Made by a program: the position numbers and the translations under genes. Source: CALHVX01 sp964640725 (GTDB lineage Bacteria > Pseudomonadota > Gammaproteobacteria > Pseudomonadales > Azotimanducaceae). From it: DNA of 6,646 nt. Below the pieces are notes generated by a model. The model worked only from the letters and a program-made list of their open reading frames with translations, was not told the DNA's origin and did not search any database. The number at the start of each line of letters is the position of its first letter. Positions within the stretch are counted from its first letter, which is position 1. The stretch spans positions 1-6,646 of the forward strand of contig CAZXIJ010000067.1 in assembly GCA_964640725.1 (NCBI GenBank), written 5' to 3'. Positions 1-5,837 of the stretch are shown here, in pieces.

Positions 1-198
1 ACCGTGACCTCGCGAATCGAGCATGACAATCGTGTAGTCATCGACCAACGCTCGCACCACGCGAGACCAGCACAAACCATTGTCTCCAAGCCCGTGCAGG
101 AGCAACAGGGTCTGGCCGCCCTTTCCGACGCGATGGAACATCATGTCACCGCGCTGCAAGGACAGCACTCTGCGTTCCGTCATCAACTCGTCAGGCAT
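1..198 (-). CDS. Alpha/beta hydrolase, N-terminal part (gene runs off the left edge)
   Basis: Reading the minus strand from the ATG at 198 down to base 1 gives 66 open codons with no stop, so the gene is truncated by the window edge. After a polar start of about 30 residues comes a hydrophobic strand and the motif LLLLHGLGDNG (residues 31-41). This is the strand-3 plus HG oxyanion-hole loop of alpha/beta hydrolases. It is followed by a WSRVVRAL helix and the strand/turn MLDSRGHG (59-66), the usual D-x-RGHG turn. The nucleophile elbow and the catalytic Asp and His lie outside the window, so substrate class cannot be judged. The frame stays open upstream to 276 without another ATG. An internal ATG at 183 (MTERRV) is an alternative start, and neither start has a strong ribosome-binding site. 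The gene is divergent from the amidohydrolase at 424 and probably shares its control region. The fold call is firm; the specific function is unknown. Confidence 0.85.
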   Translation of the reverse strand, partial: MPDELMTERRVLSLQRGDMMFHRVGKGGQTLLLLHGLGDNGLCWSRVVRALVDDYTIVMLDSRGHG

Positions 199-260
199 CG
201 GCTCAAGGGCGTGTCTAGAGGGCTTAGCGTTCTCATCTAACCCTGCGAGGTCACTAACGT

Positions 261-280
261 CTAGCGTGAAATCGGGCTAG
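261..280. repeat. Short dyad CTAGC-N10-GCTAG, possible operator
   Basis: A perfect 5-bp inverted repeat with a 10-bp spacer lies in the 225-bp gap between the minus-strand alpha/beta hydrolase and the plus-strand amidohydrolase. Nearby bases 214-219 are the palindrome TCTAGA, and related TTAGCG/TAGCG words occur at 224-229 and 262-266. A regulator site in a divergent gap is plausible, but arms of 5 bp are short enough to arise by chance. Confidence 0.25.
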
Positions 281-366
281 TTCGGCCTGCCCCTTTGCCG
301 CGCTCAGCCCGCAGCCGCCTTGCATCGTTCATCGCCCAGGTCGGTGCCTCGCCCTCGGGACCGCAG

Positions 367-404
367 TTGACGGATCCCATCCTTTATTATAGTTTTTATA
401 TAAT
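367..404 (+). promoter_or_regulatory. AT-rich promoter-like island upstream of the amidohydrolase
   Basis: A sharp AT-rich stretch (381-407) interrupts otherwise GC-rich DNA just upstream of the amidohydrolase start. TTGACG at 367-372 is a good -35 box. TATAGT at 388-393 is a -10 candidate with a short 15-bp spacer. That would start transcription near 400, just upstream of the AGGAG at 408-412. A perfect TATAAT at 399-404 is also present, but using it would start the transcript inside the ribosome-binding site, and no -35 box sits at the right distance. The rest of the 199-423 gap shows only the dyad at 261-280. The assignment is by eye from consensus boxes. Confidence 0.4.
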
Positions 405-423
405 ATCAGGAGCGAGCAACAGC

Positions 424-1602
424 ATGTCCCACGTAGAAGGCCGGATGGTTCATGACGCGGACAGTCACCTCATCGAGTCCCGCGGTTGGCTGGAGCGCTA
501 CGCGACCAACGAGGTGGCCGCAAATCTCATGCCCGGCGTGATCTCTTTGGACCTGCCCATTCTCGATCCGCTGATGGAACAGGCCGACAAGCGCTTGGCC
601 GGCGAATCGCCAGAACTGACCCAGGCGCTCAAAGACAATCTGTTCGGCCACAAGGCCAAATTGAACCAGTGGCTGGCCTACGGCGCGACCGACAAAAGCG
701 AGCGAAGTCAATGCGTCGATCTCATGGGCCTGTCCTCGCAATTGGTGTTCCCAACGCTCGCGGCTTCTCGTTTTGCCCGCCACAAAGACCTGGATGTGGT
801 GTACGGCGGTTGCGACGCACTCAATCGAGCGATGGCTGACTTTTGCGCTGACGACCCGCGGTTGCTTGCCGTTGGCTACCTCTCTCACAAAGACCCCGAG
901 CGCGCGGTCCAGTCGCTGAAACTGGCGCTTGAGCTGGGCATCAGTACCCTGTGGATCGCTTCGGACGCAGTCGAAGGTCGCGCGCCGTCCCACAGAAGCT
1001 ACGATCCAATCTGGGCCATGCTGCAGGAGGCGCGCGTCCCGGTGACATTGCACATCGGCAGTGGCCAAAACATGCCGCCGGCCTACATGAACGTTGTCGA
1101 ACCGACGGATGCCGGCCCGAACCCCTCCAATCTGGAAACGACCCGGCCTAAAGATCTGCCGGTCGTCCATCACTCCATAGAGCGTTGGCTGACCTGCATG
1201 ATCTACGACGGGGTTCTGGAACGTCACCCGCAGCTGAAAGTTGGCCTGGTCGAGCTGGGTGCCAACTGGCTACCCGCATCGCTTATGAACCTGGACATGG
1301 GCGTTTCCCTCCTCGGCAAGTTCGACAAGAACCTGAAAGCCCTGTCTCTCAAACCTTCGGAGTATGTGCAGCGGCAGGTGCGCGTTGCACCGCTACACAC
1401 CGAGAATGCTGGCTGGATACTGCGCAACGTCGGCAAGGACATACTGATGTTCAACACCGACTATCCGCACCCGGAAGGCGGACGCGACCCCTTCGGAGAC
1501 TTTGAGCGGAGCCTGGACCAGGTCTCAGCAACGGAGGAAGAGCTCGATCACTTCTACACCAGAAACTACGAAGACTACCTTGGACTAGGCGCGGCGCCCT
1601 AA
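424..1602 (+). CDS. Amidohydrolase family 2 (ACMSD-like) metal-dependent hydrolase or decarboxylase
   Basis: This 392-residue protein matches the Amidohydro_2 TIM-barrel family, whose members hydrolyse or decarboxylate aromatic and related carboxylates using one divalent metal. Visible metal-site elements are D13-S-H15 near the N-terminus (in the place of the family's H-x-H), H210 in TLHIGSG, the H249-H250 pair, and D346 in NTDYPHPEGG, the family's C-terminal metal/catalytic Asp. The segment DLMGLSSQLVFPTLA (about residues 100-114) is typical of the 'DxMGxxxQLVFPT' subgroup of about 390 residues. The frame is open back to 295, but the ATG at 424 is chosen because AGGAG lies 11 bases before it and family homology starts there (VHDADSH). 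There is no signal peptide, so it is cytoplasmic. It stands alone on the plus strand, divergent from an alpha/beta hydrolase and convergent with the ABM gene. It is probably a catabolic step next to the P450, but the substrate is unknown. Confidence 0.88.
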   Translation: MSHVEGRMVHDADSHLIESRGWLERYATNEVAANLMPGVISLDLPILDPLMEQADKRLAGESPELTQALKDNLFGHKAKLNQWLAYGATDKSERSQCVDLMGLSSQLVFPTLAASRFARHKDLDVVYGGCDALNRAMADFCADDPRLLAVGYLSHKDPERAVQSLKLALELGISTLWIASDAVEGRAPSHRSYDPIWAMLQEARVPVTLHIGSGQNMPPAYMNVVEPTDAGPNPSNLETTRPKDLPVVHHSIERWLTCMIYDGVLERHPQLKVGLVELGANWLPASLMNLDMGVSLLGKFDKNLKALSLKPSEYVQRQVRVAPLHTENAGWILRNVGKDILMFNTDYPHPEGGRDPFGDFERSLDQVSATEEELDHFYTRNYEDYLGLGAAP

Positions 1603-1679
1603 ATCCCGGTGCTCACAAAGGCACTATCTGTCTCGATCGGTTTGGCAGTTCGAATCTGTGGCGCGTTCGGAGCGGGCCT

Positions 1680-1964
1680 TTAGCCGCCTTCCTCACTGAT
1701 CTCGTAGTGGCGAGAGACGTTGCCGGTGATCGCGCCCCACCGGGACGCGCGAACGCGCGCCTGATGCTGATCAAAAGCCTGCTTGCTCTCAAACCGCTCC
1801 CACACATCAAAGACCTGAGGGTCCTGAGCGCGCTGCTTGACCTCGAACGCCAGACAACCAGCCTCCGCTCGTGTCTGAGTGATATGGGCGGGAAGCTCCG
1901 CCTGCACCGCAGGGAGGTCATCCGCAGGAACCTTGATGTGCCCTTTCAAAACGATCTTCTTCAT
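1680..1964 (-). CDS. ABM-fold putative monooxygenase (quinol monooxygenase-like)
   Basis: This 94-residue protein has the pattern of the antibiotic biosynthesis monooxygenase (ABM) dimeric alpha/beta-barrel family. These are small cofactor-free oxygenases, or stress proteins, of the YgiN type. It opens with a strand (KGHIKVP), followed by a helix and H27, then TRAEAGCLAFEV (31-42), which is the family's 'TRxEpGC' segment. Next come the strand VFDVWERF (51-58), AFDQHQARVRAS (63-74) and the C-terminal GNVSRHYEI strand. The ATG at 1964 is supported by a GGAGG at 1973-1977, 8 bases upstream. Length is normal for the family. It lies divergent from the P450 with a 208-bp gap between them, so co-regulation is likely, and it converges on the amidohydrolase. 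Many ABM proteins have no proven activity, so an oxygenase role on an aromatic or quinol intermediate is inference. Confidence 0.85.
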   Translation of the reverse strand: MKKIVLKGHIKVPADDLPAVQAELPAHITQTRAEAGCLAFEVKQRAQDPQVFDVWERFESKQAFDQHQARVRASRWGAITGNVSRHYEISEEGG

Positions 1965-2172
1965 GCTCCGCCCCTCCGACTTACCCAGCGGGTACAGAGG
2001 ATACAGCGAATATCGCGAAAGTACGCAGGGCAGCAGGGAGCTACGTCGCGATACGGCCTTGTTTTCGGACGCTTACCCAGAACCAAAGGTGGAGCCAAGC
2101 TCACAAGAAATACAAGACTGCAATTCAGTCAGCGGCCCGCCTAGGATCGCTCCACCACTACCGGAGCAGCCC
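1965..2172. promoter_or_regulatory. Divergent control region between the ABM gene and the P450
   Basis: This 208-bp non-coding gap drives the ABM gene leftward and the P450 rightward. It contains the ABM ribosome-binding site (GGAGG on the minus strand, 1973-1977), the P450 ribosome-binding site (GGAG, 2163-2166) and a long-spaced inverted repeat at 2011-2053. I found no sigma-70 promoter with good boxes and spacing in either direction. TAGGAT at 2142-2147 is a weak -10 candidate lacking a -35 box. The P450 frame stays open across this gap back to 1879, but that extension has no family homology and overlaps the ABM gene in antisense. Confidence 0.5.
2011..2053. repeat. Perfect 8-bp inverted repeat TATCGCGA / TCGCGATA, candidate regulator site
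   Basis: TATCGCGA at 2011-2018 is exactly repeated in inverted orientation at 2046-2053, with 27 bases between the arms. Each arm contains the self-palindrome TCGCGA, so each could be a separate half-site or a full small operator. The arm centres are about 35 bp apart, between three and four helical turns. The location in the middle of a divergent intergenic region fits a shared repressor or activator site. No regulator gene is in the window. Confidence 0.45.
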
Positions 2173-3267
2173 ATGGCGAGCATTCCCGAAGGCATCCAGC
2201 TCACCGCATTCGACCCCGAGTTCGCTCGCGACCCATACGCGGTGTACGCGCGCTTGCGAGAGGCTGCCCCCGTGCATTGGGACGGCACCGCGTACACGAT
2301 CAGCGGCTACGCCGAGGTCGAAGCACTGCTCAAGGATCCCAGGCTGTCGGTAGAACCAGGCAAGCTCGGCATGCAGCGGGACCCACGAGCAGACAACCCG
2401 GTAACTCGCCGAGCACCGGATATGATGAACCTTGACGCGCCGGAACACACACGGCTCCGCAAGCTGGTGAATCGCGCATTCACTCCCAGCTCGGTCAAAG
2501 CCTTTCGCGCAAAGATCGAAGCGATCGCGAAGCAGCTCACCGCGGACCTGCCCGCTGAGTTCGACGCGGTTGAGCGCCTGGCTAAACCCTTGCCCACGAT
2601 CGCTATTGCCGAGTACATCGGCATTGACCCGTCTCGCCATGTCGAGTTCAAGCAGTGGACAGAGACCCTGTTAATGCAGGGCTACCCCCTACCCTCGCCC
2701 GGCCAATGGGACGCAATCGTCGACGCCGATGCCGCCATGAGGGATTGCATCAGCCAGGCGATCTCGGAACGCCGGCAAACACTGGCCGACGACCTGGTCT
2801 CCCGCCTGATCGAATCTGAGGCGACGACCGATGAAGTGATCGACATGTGCTGCCTGCTGGTCGGGGCGGGAAATTTCACGACCACAGACCTGATCAGCAA
2901 CGCGCTGTTGCGCTTTACGGAGCAAGACCGCTCCCGGATTGGCGACTTTGTCGACGATACCCTGCGACTGGATACGCCCGCGCTGTCCTTGCGCCGCTGG
3001 GTGCTGGAAGACATCGCGATCGGCGACAAGGTGCTCAAAAAGGGTCGTCCAGTGCTGATACTGCTCGCCGCTGCCAACCACGACCCGCAAGGCGGACCTC
3101 ATCTGTCTTTCGGTCGAGGTATTCACCACTGCCTGGGCGCTGCGCTGGCACGGGCTGAGGCCGAGGTTGCCCTGGAATGCATGCCACCGTTTGCGGTGAC
3201 CTCTTTCAAGCACCGAAAATCGCTGATGTTTCGCGGCTGCACAAAGCTGCAGGTCCGCCTTACATGA
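2173..3267 (+). CDS. Cytochrome P450, unusually short (364 residues)
   Basis: This is a soluble bacterial P450 of the class that takes electrons from a ferredoxin; no redox partner is in the window. Visible elements in order are: the N-terminal FDPEFARDPYAVYARLREA; the C-helix H92-TRL-R96 that contacts the haem propionate; the I-helix A232-G-N-F-T236-T; a K-helix D262-T-L-R265; RRWVLEDIAIG; AAANHDP; and the haem loop FGRGIHHCLG with the thiolate Cys at 320. The ATG at 2173 is preceded by GGAG at 2163-2166 with 6-base spacing. Several parts are missing compared with a usual protein of about 400 residues. Only four residues (QGGP) stand between NHDP and HLSFG where the meander normally sits. 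The I-to-J/K region is about nine residues short, and there are smaller losses before the I-helix and after ALE near the C-terminus. The ExxR Glu is Asp. Family membership is certain. Whether it is active, compacted or decaying is open. Confidence 0.9.
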   Translation: MASIPEGIQLTAFDPEFARDPYAVYARLREAAPVHWDGTAYTISGYAEVEALLKDPRLSVEPGKLGMQRDPRADNPVTRRAPDMMNLDAPEHTRLRKLVNRAFTPSSVKAFRAKIEAIAKQLTADLPAEFDAVERLAKPLPTIAIAEYIGIDPSRHVEFKQWTETLLMQGYPLPSPGQWDAIVDADAAMRDCISQAISERRQTLADDLVSRLIESEATTDEVIDMCCLLVGAGNFTTTDLISNALLRFTEQDRSRIGDFVDDTLRLDTPALSLRRWVLEDIAIGDKVLKKGRPVLILLAAANHDPQGGPHLSFGRGIHHCLGAALARAEAEVALECMPPFAVTSFKHRKSLMFRGCTKLQVRLT

Positions 3268-3416
3268 CCCATTTTCGCGACCTGGCTCAGCTTCTACCTG
3301 CTCGGGTTGCCGGACTACTACCAGCATTGGTATCCCTGGGCCAAGCTTGCCATTCGCTGCGGCAAGAGATCTATTTGAACACACATCGCACAACCGATGT
3401 TCCGGACGAACCTTGA
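3264..3416 (+). pseudogene. Broken small ORF, probably a membrane or membrane-associated protein
   Basis: The P450 stop TGA (3265-3267) overlaps an ATG (3264-3266). The frame from that ATG runs to a TGA at 3414-3416 (50 residues), but its first part looks unnatural. The frame one base later, 3268-3378, reads PIFATWLSFYLLGLPDYYQ followed by HWYPWAKLAI and a stop. This is hydrophobic, aromatic-rich and protein-like, resembling a short membrane segment with a periplasmic-edge loop. The simplest reading is one gene starting at the ATG, shifted within the first few codons by one extra base (or two lost), and perhaps shifted back later so that it ends at 3416. I do not recognise the family. It sits in a coupled position between the P450 and the GrpB relic. 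It could also be non-coding sequence that reads well by chance. Confidence 0.4.
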
Positions 3417-3891
3417 GCGAACCTATTGTCGTCGTGGCCCACGACCCGGGCCGGGCAAAGGAATACGCGGTATCGGCCGCGAGTTCGGGCCGAGCTCGGC
3501 GATGTCGCAATGCGAATCGACCACGTTGGCTCTACAGCGGTGCCTGCGCTTGCGGCGAAAGATGGGATCGACATCCAGTTCACCGTGTCTGATCTTTCGG
3601 ACCCAAGATCAGGATTGCCCTCGCATCCATCGTCTACACATACGTGCCAGATGCTCGCAACAACCTGATCGGCATGCCGGCGGATTCCAAAGATCTGGAC
3701 AAGCACTATTTCGCCAGCCCGAAGGCCAGCGCAGGACCCACGATCACGTCAGGGAGCCGGGTCGCGCAAACCAGAGATACGCACTGGTGTTTCGAGACGA
3801 TCTGCGCAGCGATATCCGCATAGCAACCCCACCACCCCAATTACGAATATCATGCTTCCGCACTTTAATCGACCCCGGGAACTGCCCTTGA
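3413..3891 (+). pseudogene. GrpB/UPF0157 family relic with multiple frameshifts
   Basis: Pieces of a GrpB-family protein (nucleotidyltransferase-like fold, usually about 170 residues, function unclear) appear in order but in changing frames. A probable TTG start at 3413 gives SEPIVVVAHDPGRAKEYA. One frame back, at about 3472-3492, reads IGREFGP. One frame back again, at about 3492-3602, reads ELGDVAMRIDHVGSTAV, which holds the family's 'I-E/D-H-V/I-GSTAVP' signature, and goes on to DIQFTVSDLSD. The next step, at about 3605-3724, reads YTYVPDARNNLIGMPADSKD and then LDKHYFASP. The last step, from about 3733, reads THDHVREPGRANQRYALVFR and DDLRSD. Each step is net -1, as if single bases were lost. 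After DLRSD the family's C-terminal helices are missing and the frame ends at TGA 3889-3891. No frame can yield a working protein. Confidence 0.8.
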
Positions 3892-5366
3892 AACGCCTAC
3901 TTGCCGGTGTCACCGGCGCGATACTCGTGCTTGCCGGCATCGTTCTGTTTCGCACCTTCACCTACGGCGGCAGCCCCCAGGGCATGCCCGTGATCAGCCT
4001 GCCCGATGCCCCACAGATCTCGGCCGAAACTGGTGCAGCCCACCTCGCTGAGGCCGTCCGATTTCAGACGGTCACCTACAAAGCGGGGGATCCAGCGCCG
4101 GAAGACGCTGCTCCGTGGCACGATCTGCATCGCTGGCTGGAAACAACTTACCCGCGCGTCCACAGCACTCTCACGCTCGAGAAGGTCGCGCAGCTGTCGC
4201 TGCTTTACCGCTGGCAGGGCAGTGAACCGACCCTGAACCCGATCATTCTGATGGCACACCAGGACGTGGTGCCCGTAAACGATGGCACGCTGGACGACTG
4301 GTCCGGCGCACCCTTCGCAGGCGACATAATTGATGGAGCGATTTACGGTCGAGGCGCACTCGATGACAAGGGCTCTCTCGTTGCCATCATGGAAGCTGCC
4401 GAAGCGCTGCTGGCTTCCGGTTTTCAGCCAACGCGGACTGTATATCTGATGTTCGGCCATGACGAAGAGGTGTCCGGCTCCGGCGCACAAGCGATGGTCG
4501 ACCTGCTGGACACCCGGGGCGTCCGCGCCGAAATGGTGCTGGATGAGGGGTTCTTTGTCATCAAAGATTCGCCGCTAACGGGCAAGGCGTTCGGCTTCAT
4601 CGGCGTTGCCGAAAAGGGCTATGCATCCCTGCAGCTCACCGCCATCGGTGCTGGTGGCCATTCTTCCAACCCGCCCCGCAACAGCGCTAACGTGCGTCTC
4701 GCTCGGGCGATCCTCGCCCTGGAAGATCATCAGATGAAGGCCGACTTCAGCAAGCCGCCCGTCTCAGACCTGTTCGCAGCCGCGGCGGCCGATATGGGCT
4801 TCGCAGGGCGTATGGCGCTCGCCAATCTGTGGCTGTTTCGCGGCGTGGTTGAGGCCCAGCTTGCGGGAGCCGGCGATGCGATGATCCGCACCACCACAGC
4901 GCCCACGATGTTGAAGGGCTCTGTCAAAGAGAACGTTCTGCCGCAACGCGCCACCGCGCTGGTCAATTTTCGCCTGCACCCGAACGACACCTTCGATGAA
5001 CTGATGGCCCATGTCGCCAACGTCACGGCTCAGATCGAGGGACTGGAAATCGCGCCTGCCGGAAACGGCATCTCGTCCGCCGCGTCTCCTGTATCTCCCG
5101 CCAACAATCGCGCATTCGCAGTGCTCTCCGCTGTCGCTGGAGCGGTCGGGGACGGCGCGCCCAGCGGGCCGGCTCTGGTGCTCGGCGGCACCGATGCGCG
5201 CTGGGCCAGCAAGATCTCAGACAACGTATACCGCTTCCAGCCGAGCCTGGTCTCTATGGCAGAAGTGTCGGGCTTTCACGGCACCAACGAACGGCTCTCT
5301 GTGGCCAATATGGGGCGCATGGCATCAGGCTACGCGCAGATCATCCTGGCCATGGATTCGCCCTAG
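3888..5366 (+). CDS. Membrane-anchored M20 family metallopeptidase (PM20D1/CPS1-like)
   Basis: This 492-residue dizinc M20 hydrolase resembles the carboxypeptidase-S / PM20D1 branch, which cleaves peptides or N-acyl amino acids. From the TTG start, residues 4-21 form one membrane helix after MKR, so the catalytic domain is probably exported and anchored. Zinc and catalytic residues are all visible: H124-Q-D126, D159 in GRGALDDKG, the catalytic pair E193-E194 in GHDEEVSG, D219 in VLDEGFF, and H464 in FHGTNER. The lid/dimerisation domain starts near GVAEKGY and contains GGHSS and TTTAPTML, then VKENVLPQRATALVNFR. Length and order are normal. An ATG at 3852 is in frame, but TTG at 3888 is preferred: GGGA lies 7 bases upstream, the protein then starts MKRLL as in relatives, and it overlaps the preceding stop as TTGA. 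It is the only intact gene downstream of the P450 on this strand. Confidence 0.92.
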   Translation: MKRLLAGVTGAILVLAGIVLFRTFTYGGSPQGMPVISLPDAPQISAETGAAHLAEAVRFQTVTYKAGDPAPEDAAPWHDLHRWLETTYPRVHSTLTLEKVAQLSLLYRWQGSEPTLNPIILMAHQDVVPVNDGTLDDWSGAPFAGDIIDGAIYGRGALDDKGSLVAIMEAAEALLASGFQPTRTVYLMFGHDEEVSGSGAQAMVDLLDTRGVRAEMVLDEGFFVIKDSPLTGKAFGFIGVAEKGYASLQLTAIGAGGHSSNPPRNSANVRLARAILALEDHQMKADFSKPPVSDLFAAAAADMGFAGRMALANLWLFRGVVEAQLAGAGDAMIRTTTAPTMLKGSVKENVLPQRATALVNFRLHPNDTFDELMAHVANVTAQIEGLEIAPAGNGISSAASPVSPANNRAFAVLSAVAGAVGDGAPSGPALVLGGTDARWASKISDNVYRFQPSLVSMAEVSGFHGTNERLSVANMGRMASGYAQIILAMDSP

Positions 5367-5368
5367 CA

Positions 5369-5387
5369 GCGAAGGGCCCCTTGTCGC
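5369..5387. terminator. Small hairpin between convergent genes, possible bidirectional terminator
   Basis: Just after the M20 stop, the sequence GCGAAGGGCCCCTTGTCGC can fold as GCG/CGC plus AAGG/CCTT with a 2-base bulge and a 3-base loop. It sits in the 23-bp gap between M20 (plus) and the VOC relic (minus) and folds on either strand. There is no T-run on either side, so it does not meet the usual intrinsic terminator pattern. Confidence 0.3.
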
Positions 5388-5389
5388 AG

Positions 5390-5787
5390 CTAAGGTGTGC
5401 TGCAGGACGAACAGTAGTAGGAATGCGGCCCTACTCGCCCGCGCACCTGCACCATCTCGATGTTGTAATTGTCCGGAGTCGCAAACGCCGTAAACCTGTA
5501 CAGCGTCGGCTTGTTTTTGTAGATGTAGGCCGTGGGCTGAAACACCGGCGTGTAGCCGTTACGTGCAGCCTGGTCCACCGCAGCCTGAATGTCCTCGTAC
5601 AGAAACCCCAGGTGGCCAATCCCCAGCTGAATCACACCGGACCGGCTGGATGGGCTTACCTGACTTCGGTCCTAGCCGAACGCTTCCGGCTCAGACAGGA
5701 CAAGGGTTGCATCGGCGACTTCCAGCGCAATGCTGGACCCGGAGGCCTGAGTCGCCACACCATTAAAAACGCCCTCAAATTGTTCAT
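5390..5787 (-). pseudogene. VOC/glyoxalase-like protein, broken by an amber codon and a start-proximal frameshift
   Basis: On the minus strand one frame runs from 5794 to 5390, interrupted only by TAG at 5672-5674. The part before the stop reads FEGVFNGVATQ, then SSIALEVADATLVLSEPEAFG. The part after it reads GVIQLGIGHLGFLYEDIQAA, then VDQAARNGYTPVF and ATPDNYNIEMVQ. The second half is the beta-alpha-beta unit of the vicinal oxygen chelate (VOC) superfamily: GHLGF strand with a possible metal His, helix, long strand, and a final strand with a metal-ligand-type Glu in NIEMV. The only good start is an ATG at 5787 with GAGG at 5793-5796 and 5-base spacing, but it is one frame off, consistent with one lost base right after the start. 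A shorter protein could start at GTG 5635 (81 residues). It follows DUF3604 by 50 bp on the same strand. VOC proteins are lyases, isomerases or ring-cleaving dioxygenases; which one cannot be told. Confidence 0.7.
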
Positions 5788-5837
5788 GGGTACCTCAATT
5801 GCAAACGTCGACCGACCCGTTCAAGACGCTAGCAGAT

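Noticed and set aside
295..423. Amidohydrolase start at 295 giving 435 residues
   Set aside because: The extra 43 residues would be coded by the AT-rich promoter-like island, and family homology begins at the 424 ATG, which has AGGAG upstream.
406..1227. 273-residue open frame on the minus strand inside the amidohydrolase
   Set aside because: It is antisense to a clearly recognised gene, has no recognisable domain, and is expected from GC-rich codon bias.
1644..1660. tRNA T-arm-like sequence (GGCAG-TTCGAAT-CTGTG), possible tRNA gene or integration-site remnant
   Set aside because: Only three Watson-Crick pairs plus a wobble close the loop. No acceptor, D or anticodon arm can be found at the right distances on either strand, and no integrase or direct repeat is nearby.
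1603..1679. Intrinsic terminator between the convergent amidohydrolase and ABM genes
   Set aside because: Only weak 4-bp stems (GTGC/GCAC near 1609-1624 and GCGG/CCGC near 1672-1687) and no T-run were found.
1879..2172. N-terminal extension of the P450 frame to an ATG at 1879
   Set aside because: The extension overlaps the ABM gene in antisense, has no P450-like content and crosses the divergent control region. The ATG at 2173 has a good ribosome-binding site and matches family starts.
2689..3510. 273-residue open frame on the minus strand across the P450 3' end
   Set aside because: It is antisense to the P450 haem region, composition is shadow-like, and no domain is recognised.
5369..5387. 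Transposon or IS terminal inverted repeat
   Set aside because: The dyad is tiny and self-contained, with no partner copy elsewhere in the window and no transposase.
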